A stretch of DNA of 64,000 bases, from positions 248,001 through 312,000 of the forward strand of contig PHBZ01000009.1 of assembly GCA_002840755.1 (NCBI GenBank). The letters are read 5' to 3'. This DNA comes from Chloroflexi bacterium HGW-Chloroflexi-10. Lineage in GTDB: Bacteria; Chloroflexota; Anaerolineae; Anaerolineales; Anaerolineaceae. How positions within the stretch are numbered: the first letter of the stretch is position 1; every line of letters starts with the position of its first letter. Of this stretch, positions 1-8,462 are shown one piece after another. Under the pieces are notes generated by a model. The model was not told the origin of the DNA, made no database searches, and was given only the letters and a program-made list of their open reading frames with translations. The position numbers were made by a program, and so were the translations under genes.

Positions 1-192
1 TCGCCAGAGCGGTTTATCGAGTCCAAAGTACTCGTCTAACATCCGCTGTGTACTTGGGTCAACCTGACGGGCACTCAAATCCCGATCCCAGGGGCCACCC
101 GGTGCACTGTGCATCAAAATAAATGTGATTCCGGAAACAACCAGAATAACCGGTATAAGCCACAAAAAACGCCGAATTAGGAATTTTCCCAT
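1..192 (-). CDS. Oligopeptide/dipeptide ABC transporter permease (OppB/DppB type), partial
   Basis: This is the first 64 codons of an inner-membrane permease of the peptide/nickel ABC importer family; the rest lies beyond the left edge. The visible N-terminus begins MGKFLIRRFLWLIPVI and continues into a hydrophobic first membrane helix, then a periplasmic segment containing APGGPWD and a YFGLDKPL motif. Both are typical of OppB/DppB proteins, where the first helix is followed by the APGDP-like segment. It lies downstream of the solute-binding protein gene on the same strand, separated by about 120 bases that hold a strong hairpin. It probably forms the channel together with a second permease outside the window. 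The family assignment is firm; substrate identity is inferred from the neighbours (peptides, perhaps cell-wall peptides). Confidence 0.85.
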   Translation of the reverse strand, partial: MGKFLIRRFLWLIPVILVVSGITFILMHSAPGGPWDRDLSARQVDPSTQRMLDEYFGLDKPLWR

Positions 193-240
193 AGTTCTTT
201 CCTAAGAAACAAGATTTGAATCAATTTGATTCAGGTTGGA

Positions 241-286
241 CATCTGGCAGGTTTCACATGTTTATGGGCAGGAAACCTGCCAGATG
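241..286 (-). repeat. Hairpin between binding-protein gene and permease gene
   Basis: A perfect 15-base inverted repeat (CATCTGGCAGGTTTC at 241-255, its complement at 272-286) with a 16-base loop lies between the oppA stop codon and the permease start. No U-run follows on the minus strand, so it is less likely a simple terminator than a 3'-end stabiliser or partial attenuator that lets the binding protein be made in excess of the membrane subunits. A smaller inverted repeat, GAATCAA/TTGATTC, sits at 218-232. Confidence 0.7.
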
Positions 287-312
287 CTTTATGACACTAC
301 ATTACTACGAAA

Positions 313-2127
313 TTAAGGCATCATCGATGTGTCAACGGTGATGGTGGTCGGATCGTTATCGCCCACCCAGCCGGAATCCTGCGGGGTCTGGACAACGCCC
401 TTCACCCACGGTTTTACCAGATAAGCATTGACGTTGTTCCACATGAAGGCAACCGGAGCGCTGTCTGTCAGCATACGCTGTGCATCAGCGTACAATTGCA
501 TACGCGGTTCCGGATCGATGGTGGAATCGGCCTGTTGCAATAAATCATCCAATTCCAGGTTGCTATAGCCAATTCGCTCGCCAAAGGCGCCGGTCTTCCA
601 GTAAACGGATAACCAGTTCTGCGGATCGGGGTAATCTGCACACCAACCCAGGATGAACATCTGCGGGGCAGTATTTACATCTTTGGTCAAAGCGGTGTAG
701 GTGGTGGATTCAACCGGGTTGAGTTTGATATCGATTCCCAGAACTTCTTTCCACTTGGAAACCAGCCACTCATTGCGGGTACGGTTACGCGGTGTGTCAC
801 TGAAGGTATCAGTAATTTCAATGGCAACGCCATCAGGTCCAATTAATTGACCGCCTTCAACAGTGTATCCGCCATCAGCCAATGACTGAACGGCTTTTTC
901 GGGATCAAAACCCCAGCGGCTTTCATCGGCATCATAACCGGGATAGCCCTTGGGAATCCAGGTGAGCGTGGGAGAGCCAAGATTATTCAGCACATCGGTT
1001 ACCCAGGCTTCACGATCCAGTGCATAAGCGAAGGCTTCGCGCACTTTTTGATCGGTGAAGGGGGCTTTCAACTGATGGAACATGACGGCGAAGGTGCAGG
1101 AACCAGGATAAATATTGGCTTCGGCGTTCAAAGTCGCATCATTCTGAATGGTGGCCAGATCTTCGGCGCCAATCGGGACGATATCGAATTCATTATTCTT
1201 GTAAGCTTCAAAGGCTACCGCGGTATCGGTGATATAGCGATATTCAAGATCATACGCAGCAACATTGCGCCAGTAGTTCTGGTTGGGAACGAAATACGCG
1301 CGCACATAGGGTTCCAGATTTTGCAGAACGAATGGACCGTTACCAATTTGGAATTTGGAAGAATTCCACCAGATATCGCCGCCCTCGGCAATTAATTCTT
1401 CTTTAGCCGGGAAGGTTACCCACAGGGAAGCAACCGTGTGGAAATAAGGAGCAGAACGTTCCAAACCAATTTCCAGGAACAGACAATCGGTCTGTTCATA
1501 ATCTACACAGGCATTGCCAGCGGCATCCTTAGCATGCACTGCAACACCATCGCGCAGAGCGGCTACTTCTTCTTCACTCAATTCACTTGTATCCGTATAA
1601 CGCCAGGCACCTGCGCCTAAGATATCGTCGGTGATCGCAGCATATTCGCCAGCGGTGGCCGGGTCGATATTGCGCATCAGAGAATATTCAAAGCGTTTGG
1701 CGTTTAACAGGGAACCGTCACTGTAGGTCAGTCCTTCACGAATTTTGAAGGTCAATACAGTGGCATCCTCGTTATATTCCCAGGATTCTGCAGCAGCAGG
1801 AACGGTCACCAGATCGTTGTCCTGACGGGTCAAACCTTCGTACATCAATTTAAGGTGCGCAATTTCATTTACGAAGGATGATTTCTGAGGATCGATCGTA
1901 TCGGGATAACTACCCAGATTGACACGCAGCAGAGCATCTTTTTCCGGTTCTGCCATCTCTTCGGCGGATGGTGTGGCGGTAACAACAACTTCCACTACCT
2001 CACCCTCAACAATCACGGTTTGGATAATGGTTTCCGGTGTTGGTGCAACCGGGGCCGGTTGGCACGCACCGAGGATCATACTGGCTACTATCAGCAGACC
2101 CGCAAGTACTAAAAATTTTGAACGCAT
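313..2127 (-). CDS. Peptide ABC transporter substrate-binding lipoprotein (OppA/DppA family, SBP_bac_5)
   Basis: A 604-residue extracytoplasmic binding protein that should deliver peptides to the OppB-type permease. It has a lipoprotein signal peptide with lipobox LGAC (Cys22), then a Pro/Thr/Glu-rich linker to about residue 65, then the family-5 binding fold. Visible features are the N-terminal LRVNLGSYPDTIDPQ segment, EGLTRQDNDL, the central KVREAFAYALDREA helix characteristic of OppA-like proteins, and a C-terminal APVAFMWN strand. A strong AGGAGG ribosome-binding site precedes the ATG. It follows oppD and oppF by about 130 bases, an unusual order with the ATPases first. The family is certain; peptide as substrate is likely, and muropeptides are an inference from the neighbouring recycling genes. 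Confidence 0.92.
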   Translation of the reverse strand: MRSKFLVLAGLLIVASMILGACQPAPVAPTPETIIQTVIVEGEVVEVVVTATPSAEEMAEPEKDALLRVNLGSYPDTIDPQKSSFVNEIAHLKLMYEGLTRQDNDLVTVPAAAESWEYNEDATVLTFKIREGLTYSDGSLLNAKRFEYSLMRNIDPATAGEYAAITDDILGAGAWRYTDTSELSEEEVAALRDGVAVHAKDAAGNACVDYEQTDCLFLEIGLERSAPYFHTVASLWVTFPAKEELIAEGGDIWWNSSKFQIGNGPFVLQNLEPYVRAYFVPNQNYWRNVAAYDLEYRYITDTAVAFEAYKNNEFDIVPIGAEDLATIQNDATLNAEANIYPGSCTFAVMFHQLKAPFTDQKVREAFAYALDREAWVTDVLNNLGSPTLTWIPKGYPGYDADESRWGFDPEKAVQSLADGGYTVEGGQLIGPDGVAIEITDTFSDTPRNRTRNEWLVSKWKEVLGIDIKLNPVESTTYTALTKDVNTAPQMFILGWCADYPDPQNWLSVYWKTGAFGERIGYSNLELDDLLQQADSTIDPEPRMQLYADAQRMLTDSAPVAFMWNNVNAYLVKPWVKGVVQTPQDSGWVGDNDPTTITVDTSMMP

Positions 2128-2260
2128 ATTCTTCCTCCTCCTATAAGGAATGTTAGTGGATTACAGTGCTTAACAAGATGTAGAGATTCGGTTTCATTTT
2201 TTATCGAATATTCACTCGAAACGAAGCCTCACCTCCTTCCTGTAACTCCCAAAATAAAGC

Positions 2261-3247
2261 TTAAACCAGGTGACAGGCTACAAAATGGCCTGGATTCACC
2301 TCGCGAAATTCCGGTTTTTTTTCTTTGCAGATATCTGCTGCCATTGGGCAGCGTGTCCGGAAACGACATCCTGACGGAGGATTTACCGGTGAAGGTACAT
2401 CCCCCTGCAAAACAATCCGTTGGCGTTTCTCTTCGATAAAAGGATCAGGGATCGGCACAGCCGATAATAACGCCTGGGTGTAAGGGTGTAGTGGATTACT
2501 GTAAAGTGTGTTACGTTCAGTCAATTCCACAACGTTTCCCAGATACATGACCGCTATCCGGTCACTGATATGCCGCACCATCGAAAGATCGTGGGCAATA
2601 AACAAATATGTCAGACCAAATTCTTTTTGCAGGTCTTCCAAAAGGTTTACAACCTGCGCCTGAATGGATACATCCAGCGCGGAGATTGGCTCATCACAAA
2701 CAATCAAATCTGGCTGCAATGCCAATGCGCGCGCTACCCCAATGCGTTGGCGCTGACCACCGGAGAACTCATGCGGAAAGCGGTTGGTAAACTTAGGATT
2801 CAAACCCACCAGTTCCAGGAGATGTTCCGAGCGCTCGCGGATCTGCTTCCTATCTGCTAATTTATGCACCGCTAAAGGTTCACCAACAATCTCTCCCACT
2901 GTCATACGCGGGTTTAGACTGGCATAGGGATCCTGAAAAATCATTTGCATTTTACGGCGCATTTTGCGCAGTTCTTCGCCCTTCATAGCCACCAGGTCTT
3001 TATTGTCATAATAAACATGACCGGATGTAGGGCGGTGTAATTGCAAAATAGCTCGTCCGGTAGTAGATTTACCGCAGCCGGATTCTCCTACCAAACCTAA
3101 AGTTTCACCTCGGTGAATATTAAAACTGACATCATCCACCGCATGCACCACACCCACCGTTTTCATAAAGATGATTCCGCGCTGGATGGGGAAATGTTTT
3201 ACCAGATTTTCAACACGCAAAAGGATTTCATGTTTCTCTGTTTTCAT
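2261..3247 (-). CDS. oppF: Oligopeptide ABC transporter ATP-binding protein OppF
   Basis: Cytoplasmic ATPase of about 328 residues, second nucleotide-binding subunit of the peptide importer. Walker [11 protein letters not shown]-loop [15 protein letters not shown], signature [14 protein letters not shown], Walker [13 protein letters not shown] and the switch His (FIAHDLSMV) are intact. The C-terminal oligopeptide-transporter region holds the Cys cluster [10 protein letters not shown] that binds an Fe-S cluster in some homologues. The ATG at 3247 was chosen over an upstream in-frame start because it overlaps the oppD stop codon as ATGA, which implies translational coupling; the upstream extension lies wholly inside oppD. 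The closest functional parallel is YkfD/DppF. Confidence 0.92.
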   Translation of the reverse strand: MKTEKHEILLRVENLVKHFPIQRGIIFMKTVGVVHAVDDVSFNIHRGETLGLVGESGCGKSTTGRAILQLHRPTSGHVYYDNKDLVAMKGEELRKMRRKMQMIFQDPYASLNPRMTVGEIVGEPLAVHKLADRKQIRERSEHLLELVGLNPKFTNRFPHEFSGGQRQRIGVARALALQPDLIVCDEPISALDVSIQAQVVNLLEDLQKEFGLTYLFIAHDLSMVRHISDRIAVMYLGNVVELTERNTLYSNPLHPYTQALLSAVPIPDPFIEEKRQRIVLQGDVPSPVNPPSGCRFRTRCPMAADICKEKKPEFREVNPGHFVACHLV

Positions 3248-4233
3248 CCACGTTCCTTCCCGGTTTTGGGGTCTATCCAACACGCAGCGTAATGATCCGG
3301 TGCTACTTCCAGCAGGGTGGGGTTTTCGTGATAACAGCGTTCTATTACGTAAGAACAACGCGGTGCAAATGGGCAGTAGGTTGGTTTTTGCATCAGAGTC
3401 GGCGGTAATCCTTCAATCGATTCCAAACGCCGGTAGGCATCTTCATCCATACGCGGCAGACTATTTAACAAACCCAGGGTATAGGGGTGTGAAGGTTTGG
3501 CATACAGGCTTTTTACCGGTGCAGTTTCAATAATATAACCCCCGTACATAACCGCCATACGATCTGCTAACCCGGCGATAACACCCAAATCATGAGTAAT
3601 CCAGATAATGGCCATTCCCAATTTGTCGCGTAGTTCTTTCACCAATTCAACAATTTGAGCCTGAATGGTAACATCCAACGCGGTGGTAGGTTCATCAGCA
3701 ATTAAAATGGACGGGTTACACACCAATGACATGGCGATCATTACGCGTTGGCGCATACCGCCGGAGAATTGGTGTGGGTAATCATTTAGGCGGTCTTTTG
3801 CTTTGGGAATGCCTACCAATTGAAGCATCTCAGCAACCCGCACATACGCTTGCTTGAGCGACATGTTCTGGTGTATTTCCAATGGTTCTGCCACCTGGCG
3901 GCCAATGGTCAATACTGGGTTAAAAGATGTCATCGGGTCCTGGAAAATCATACTGATTTGCGATCCACGAATATGGCGGATTTCCTCATCAGTCATTTTT
4001 ACCAGATCTTTTCCCTGATAAACTGCCTGACCCGCGACAACCTTGCCGGGTGGGGAGGGTATCAAACGCAACATAGACATTACTGTCACGCTTTTACCAC
4101 AACCACTCTCGCCTACAATACCTAGAGTTTCACCTTCTTTTAATGTAAATGAAACTCCGTTTACCGCATGCACGATACCTTCACGAGTACGAAACTGCGT
4201 CTCGAGGCCCTGCACATTCAATAATTCGGCCAT
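3244..4233 (-). CDS. oppD: Oligopeptide ABC transporter ATP-binding protein OppD
   Basis: First ATPase subunit of the peptide importer, 329 residues. Walker [10 protein letters not shown]-loop [13 protein letters not shown], signature [14 protein letters not shown], Walker [12 protein letters not shown] and the switch His (WITHDLGVI) are present, followed by the OppD/DppD C-terminal segment with [14 protein letters not shown]. It is the first gene of the minus-strand operon oppD-oppF-oppA-oppB. Its 184-base upstream region is shared with the divergent serine hydrolase gene. A GAGGG box stands about a dozen bases before the ATG. Assignment is firm at family level. Confidence 0.92.
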   Translation of the reverse strand: MAELLNVQGLETQFRTREGIVHAVNGVSFTLKEGETLGIVGESGCGKSVTVMSMLRLIPSPPGKVVAGQAVYQGKDLVKMTDEEIRHIRGSQISMIFQDPMTSFNPVLTIGRQVAEPLEIHQNMSLKQAYVRVAEMLQLVGIPKAKDRLNDYPHQFSGGMRQRVMIAMSLVCNPSILIADEPTTALDVTIQAQIVELVKELRDKLGMAIIWITHDLGVIAGLADRMAVMYGGYIIETAPVKSLYAKPSHPYTLGLLNSLPRMDEDAYRRLESIEGLPPTLMQKPTYCPFAPRCSYVIERCYHENPTLLEVAPDHYAACWIDPKTGKERG

Positions 4234-4405
4234 GCACTTCTGCCCTCTATATATAAAGTTTTCTTGGGAAATATTTTGCAGTTAATACTGCCAGCGATGA
4301 CTTAGAACCAAAGTTAGTATAACGTGATTTTTAGACGGTGTCAAATCATCATGATGTTTTATGACAATCAAGGTGATATTTTTCCCCATTTTGAACGAAT
4401 AAATC

Positions 4406-4411
4406 TATAAT
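4406..4411 (+). promoter_or_regulatory. -10 box of serine hydrolase gene; predicted leaderless transcript
   Basis: TATAAT lies only six bases upstream of the ATG at 4418, so the expected transcription start falls on or beside the start codon. There is no room for a ribosome-binding site and none is seen. No good -35 box is found at the normal distance. Confidence 0.6.
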
Positions 4412-4417
4412 TAATCC

Positions 4418-5161
4418 ATGGAAATCCATCAGAAACTTAATCTTTATGCCCAACAACACCAATTGAAGTACGCTCTCTTTGCCAAAACCGAAGAGCAAGC
4501 TGCGTTGTGGCAGGCCAATACGGACCTGTTTTCTTCCGCATCCATTATAAAAGTCCCCATTCTATTTGCCTGGATAATACTGGAACGCCAGGGTTTGGTG
4601 AACCGGCATACACTTTGTGATCTGGATTCAGAGCCTCAAGTGCAGGGAGCCGGGTTTTCCTGGTTACTGCATGCCCGTCAAATACCCTATCAGGATGTCT
4701 TATTAATGATGATCGCCCTGTCGGACAATCTTTGCACTAACCTGATCCTGAAAGAAATTGGCCTCGAGCGCCTTGCAAAAGTATTTGAACAGGATCTGGA
4801 CCTGCGAAAGACAAAAGTACAGCGCAAATTAATGGATTATGCCGCCAAAGCACGCGGGCTGGATAACATCATCTCAGCCGAAGAGTGCATCCAGTTTTAT
4901 CAAATCCGGGAACGCCTGAGTTCCGCAGAACGTGATTGGGTAGACTCTATGCTGGCTGTCAACCAGGATGATGCTCTTCTCAAGCGCAATATTCCCCGGG
5001 ATACTCTGGTCTTTTGTCATAAGAGCGGGTCGATTGAAGGCGTTTTGCACGATTGGGGTTATACCCAAAAAACAAAAGTGTTCCTGCTCACCGAAAATGT
5101 AAAAGACGAACCAGCCTTGTTTGATATTTTTGGCAAGGTGGGAGAAATCTTTCTAAAATGA
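4418..5161 (+). CDS. Class A beta-lactamase-fold serine hydrolase, cytoplasmic
   Basis: A 247-residue protein of the beta-lactamase/penicillin-binding superfamily (Beta-lactamase2 type). The three active-site elements are visible: SIIK (S-x-x-K, near residue 45), SDN (near residue 107) and HKSGS as the KTG equivalent (near residue 202). No obvious omega-loop E-x-x-L-N was found. There is no signal peptide, so it should act in the cytoplasm, unlike a true beta-lactamase. A role as a D-amino-acid-specific amidase or peptidase on imported wall peptides fits its place between a peptide importer and an epimerase/NlpC operon, but this is inference. It is transcribed toward the PLP-enzyme gene, with a 34-base gap. 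Confidence 0.75.
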   Translation: MEIHQKLNLYAQQHQLKYALFAKTEEQAALWQANTDLFSSASIIKVPILFAWIILERQGLVNRHTLCDLDSEPQVQGAGFSWLLHARQIPYQDVLLMMIALSDNLCTNLILKEIGLERLAKVFEQDLDLRKTKVQRKLMDYAAKARGLDNIISAEECIQFYQIRERLSSAERDWVDSMLAVNQDDALLKRNIPRDTLVFCHKSGSIEGVLHDWGYTQKTKVFLLTENVKDEPALFDIFGKVGEIFLK

Positions 5162-5195
5162 TGTACATTCAAAGTTTTTGGAAAGGCAATTTGCT

Positions 5196-6296
5196 TTAGC
5201 TAAAAGCAGCCAGTGCACCCAAAAGACGTTCCATTTGAGGTTGGCTATGGGTGCTGAATACAGCAATCCGGATAGCGCCGCCAGGTGGTGTACTGCTGTA
5301 ATTGCGCACATGTGCCACACAAATATTCTGCTGAAACAAACTTTCCTGGATAATTGCCAGGTCCAGACCATCGCGCCAGGGCAGGCATAGAATCGGAATC
5401 GGTGAATCAACCATCGTCCAACCCAGATTACGTAAACCGGCACGCATAAAACGAACATTTTCCCACAAGCGTTCACGTAACTGCGTTTGTGTGCGCGCCA
5501 AACGCAGTGCCTGGGCAGAAGCAGCCGCCACCGGCAAAGAAATTGGGCTGGCGCCACTAAGAACCTTGGTAAATGCTGCCACATGCGCTGTCCGTTGTTT
5601 TGTCTCGCAGATCACGCCGCCATAACCACCCAGCGCTTTGCTCAATGTAGCACTGGACCAGACCCGTTCATCATTTACTTTCCAAAAATCCTGCACCCCC
5701 CTGCCGTTTTCACCCAGAACGCCCACCGCATGAGCATCATCCAGGGCAATTACGCCTGCGAACTCATCCAACACCTTTAAATAGTCCAGCAAGGGGCAAA
5801 TTTCGCCTGAAATAGGAAAAACCCCATCACTGAGGATTAAAGCCCGCTCCCTGGCTTTTATCGATGCATACATGCATTCCCGCAGCGCTCCGGCATCCAG
5901 ATGGCGGAAGAGCTGTACGGGTTTTCCACTCAACCGTGCGGCATCCAGAATACTGAAATGCGATTCGTCATCCACAAATATCTGGTCATAATCCAGTTTC
6001 AAGCCCTGTGCCAAAACAGACATTCCCATATAACCGGAAGGAAAAGAAAGCAAACCATCCCGGCCAAAAAAACCGCAAACCTCTCGGGTTAATTGATCGA
6101 ACACCGGGTGTTCACCATACCCACCCCGGGAAGTTGCCGTACTCAGTCCATAGCGGTTTAAACATTGTGCTGCTGCTGCCAGAACCTGGGGATGATTTTG
6201 TAATCCCAAATACCCGGTTCCGGAAAAATAATCACATTCCCGGTCATTAATGAGCGTCCTGGCGCCTACCGGGCCCTGCATGCGATATTCCGTCAT
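5196..6296 (-). CDS. Alpha-oxoamine synthase-family PLP enzyme (AONS/KBL-like)
   Basis: A 366-residue fold-type I PLP enzyme related to 8-amino-7-oxononanoate synthase and 2-amino-3-ketobutyrate CoA ligase. It has the N-terminal YFSGTGYLGLQNHP (usual NxYLGL), a Gly-rich TSRGGYGEHPVFDQL where the family has STGSRxxxG, the PLP-binding DDAHAVGVLG, and the Schiff-base lysine in SATLSKALGGYGG. The TSRGGYGEH deviation means the acyl-CoA or amino-acid specificity cannot be read. Its ATG overlaps the stop codon of the NlpC/P60 gene (ATGA), so it is the last gene of the epimerase-NlpC-PLP enzyme operon. No biotin genes are nearby, so a role in using amino acids released from wall peptides is possible but unproven. 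Confidence 0.8.
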   Translation of the reverse strand: MTEYRMQGPVGARTLINDRECDYFSGTGYLGLQNHPQVLAAAAQCLNRYGLSTATSRGGYGEHPVFDQLTREVCGFFGRDGLLSFPSGYMGMSVLAQGLKLDYDQIFVDDESHFSILDAARLSGKPVQLFRHLDAGALRECMYASIKARERALILSDGVFPISGEICPLLDYLKVLDEFAGVIALDDAHAVGVLGENGRGVQDFWKVNDERVWSSATLSKALGGYGGVICETKQRTAHVAAFTKVLSGASPISLPVAAASAQALRLARTQTQLRERLWENVRFMRAGLRNLGWTMVDSPIPILCLPWRDGLDLAIIQESLFQQNICVAHVRNYSSTPPGGAIRIAVFSTHSQPQMERLLGALAAFS

Positions 6297-7318
6297 TCTC
6301 GGGGTTCATCCAGATAGGTACAGCCAAACAAGAAACTATCCCGCAAATGTGGTACCGCCTGAATATCATCGGTATAGACTCCATTTCGAGAGCGCGAAGA
6401 ATGAATCATCTCCCAACCGCCCAAACTAATTCCCACATGGGTAATACGTTGTTCTCCATCTTCCTGATCACCAAAAAAGACCAGATCACACGGCCGGAAT
6501 GGCGCTTCCACTTTGCGGCCACCCGCATATTGCATATCGGCATCGCGGCGCAAAGCAACTCCGGCGAGGCGGTGAGTCAATTGAGCTAACCCGGAACAAT
6601 CGATCCCATTGGCTGTGCAGCCACCCCACAAATAGGGTGTGCCGGTCATTTTAAACGCATCGGATAATATTGTTTTGCAGCGCTCTTCATTGGATTTTGG
6701 CAGTGCATCTATGGCTCTCAACGTTTTGAACGGCACCCAACCACGCTCGTTAGCCTGAATCAGTGCCCAATCACCCGCAACTTCCAAAAGGGTTACGGAC
6801 ATTCCTGCCATTACGCGCGTGAGCCGCTCAGAATCCGAACTGGCTTTGACAAATAATGGCTGAACCGGTATACATACCAGGTGAGTGGTTTCCAACGGAG
6901 GGGTTGCTGTTAAATAAGGCAGGTACGTCCAGCCTAAATAACCATCTGCCTGGCGCACAAAACCCCAATTTCCTTCTTCTGCCAATACTTCCATCTGCGC
7001 ACCATATAACATCTGCGAAACCATCTCTTTTAAGAAGGAGGTTCCGGCATGCAGACTGGTCAGGTTGGTGCTGACATATAAATGACGGTTGGAAGCGTTA
7101 CACAAAATCTGTACTCCGCTGAAATCCGCTTTCGCAGCCGGATAGACCCCATAGACAGCCGCCTCTAATGCCTGTTGAACTTGTATATCCATCACTCGCC
7201 CATGAAATACCGGTTGACCGTCATCCGCAATTTCAAAGGTCACATCAAAAATATGTTCGCGGCTGTCACTAAACTGGCGTGAAAATTCTTTAAGAAGTTC
7301 GGGTAACTGGTCGTACAT
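6293..7318 (-). CDS. NlpC/P60 peptidase with SH3b domains (YkfC-like gamma-D-glutamyl-L-amino acid endopeptidase)
   Basis: A 341-residue protein with an N-terminal region of unknown fold, two SH3b-like modules (about residues 75-205, each with the pattern 'V..-G.W..V...-GWV') and a C-terminal NlpC/P60 domain. The catalytic Cys is in NGIDCSGLAQ and the His in RITHVGIS, with a third polar site near EMIHSS. It has no signal peptide, as in Bacillus YkfC, which cleaves gamma-D-Glu-diamino acid bonds of imported wall peptides in the cytoplasm. A strong AGGAGG precedes the ATG. It lies 31 bases after the dipeptide epimerase gene and overlaps the next gene, so one operon is very likely. Confidence 0.88.
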   Translation of the reverse strand: MYDQLPELLKEFSRQFSDSREHIFDVTFEIADDGQPVFHGRVMDIQVQQALEAAVYGVYPAAKADFSGVQILCNASNRHLYVSTNLTSLHAGTSFLKEMVSQMLYGAQMEVLAEEGNWGFVRQADGYLGWTYLPYLTATPPLETTHLVCIPVQPLFVKASSDSERLTRVMAGMSVTLLEVAGDWALIQANERGWVPFKTLRAIDALPKSNEERCKTILSDAFKMTGTPYLWGGCTANGIDCSGLAQLTHRLAGVALRRDADMQYAGGRKVEAPFRPCDLVFFGDQEDGEQRITHVGISLGGWEMIHSSRSRNGVYTDDIQAVPHLRDSFLFGCTYLDEPRE

Positions 7319-7349
7319 TCTTCCTCCTCAGATCCAATGCTCTTGAATT

Positions 7350-8372
7350 TTAATCGCGCAAAGTAACACCGATACCATTACGCAGCGGAATACCAATCTT
7401 TAAACCGGAATCATAAAAAATACCATCAAATGGGTCATTGGATACCAGCAGTGGCGGATCCAGATCCACCCATTCTGCTAGACCGGAAAGATGCGCCATG
7501 GCAGTAACGCCCAAAGATGTCTCTACCATACACCCCAACATTAAGCGCATCCCGTAAATTTGGGAAGCCCGCACCATTTCCAACCCTTTTAGAATGCCGC
7601 CAACTTTCATTAATTTCAGATTGATACCCTGAACACCGGCTTTCCCCAGGGCATGTACATCTGCCATGGTTTGCACCGATTCATCGGCAACCACCGGAAT
7701 GCTGGTAGCCGCCTGAACCTCCCCCATTTCGGCAATCTGCTCCCGCGGCAGGGGCTGTTCAATCATCTCCAGATCGTATACCGCCAAACGCTTCACCATA
7801 TCCAGCGCCTGCGGCAAAGACCATCCGGCGTTGGCATCCACACGCAGGCAGGCATCCGGGCGTGCTTTACGGATGGCAGAGATTCGTGCTTCATCATCTT
7901 CACTGCCTAATTTCACTTTGATAACCGGGTACTGTGGCACCTTGCGTGCCTGTTCGGCCATAGATTCAGGGGTGTCTATGCCAATCGTAAACGAAGTAAC
8001 CGATGCCTTCGGTTCCGGCAAATGCAGCAACCGGTATAAAGGAAAAGCATTTTGTTTACCCAAGCGGTCCAGCAGAGCCAGTTCCAATGCGCAGCGCGCC
8101 GGAGCCGGGCCGTCCTCCCCCACCCAGGCAAGGATATCCTCCACCCGTTCCGGAAACGGCATCACGGATTGCGCAGCTTTGCGCCAGACCGCTGCCATTT
8201 CTTCACTGGAGATTCCATAATAAGGCGGAATGGTCCCTTCCCCCCAGCCACTATCATCCTTCAGACGGATCCAGTGAGCTATCCGTGTTTCATCCACACC
8301 ATGCGCAATCCGAAATGGTGTGCGTAACTGCAATCGTATCGGTTCCCAGGTTAACTTCGGGTTCGATGGCAT
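7350..8372 (-). CDS. Dipeptide epimerase (L-Ala-D/L-Glu epimerase family, enolase superfamily)
   Basis: A 340-residue member of the muconate-lactonizing subgroup of the enolase superfamily. The two catalytic lysines are in IKVKLG and NLKLMKVGG, and the metal ligands in RVDANAGW, MIEQPL and VVADESV. The C-terminal DLDPPLLVSNDPFDG block matches L-Ala-D/L-Glu epimerases, which convert L-Ala-D-Glu from murein into L-Ala-L-Glu for degradation. The ATG at 8372 was preferred because GGAGG stands five bases before it; the longer TTG start would lie inside that ribosome-binding site. It is the first gene of an operon with the NlpC/P60 peptidase. Dipeptide specificity varies in this family, so the exact substrate remains to be shown. 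Confidence 0.88.
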   Translation of the reverse strand: MPSNPKLTWEPIRLQLRTPFRIAHGVDETRIAHWIRLKDDSGWGEGTIPPYYGISSEEMAAVWRKAAQSVMPFPERVEDILAWVGEDGPAPARCALELALLDRLGKQNAFPLYRLLHLPEPKASVTSFTIGIDTPESMAEQARKVPQYPVIKVKLGSEDDEARISAIRKARPDACLRVDANAGWSLPQALDMVKRLAVYDLEMIEQPLPREQIAEMGEVQAATSIPVVADESVQTMADVHALGKAGVQGINLKLMKVGGILKGLEMVRASQIYGMRLMLGCMVETSLGVTAMAHLSGLAEWVDLDPPLLVSNDPFDGIFYDSGLKIGIPLRNGIGVTLRD

Positions 8373-8423
8373 AACGCCCTCCAACAGCTGAATTATTTAC
8401 TCATACCAATTGTATACCAGACT

Positions 8424-8453
8424 AAAAATAAACCAGCATCATTCACCATGCTG
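8424..8453 (-). terminator. Probable intrinsic terminator after rsgA
   Basis: On the minus strand a short stem CAGCAT / ATGCTG (8-base loop) is followed by GTTTATTTTT. It lies about ten bases beyond the rsgA stop codon. The stem is only six base pairs, so efficiency is uncertain. Confidence 0.5.
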
Positions 8454-8462
8454 AAAAACCTG

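Noticed and set aside
3248-3358. N-terminal extension of OppF
   Set aside because: The in-frame upstream start lies inside oppD; the ATGA overlap at 3244-3247 marks the normal start.
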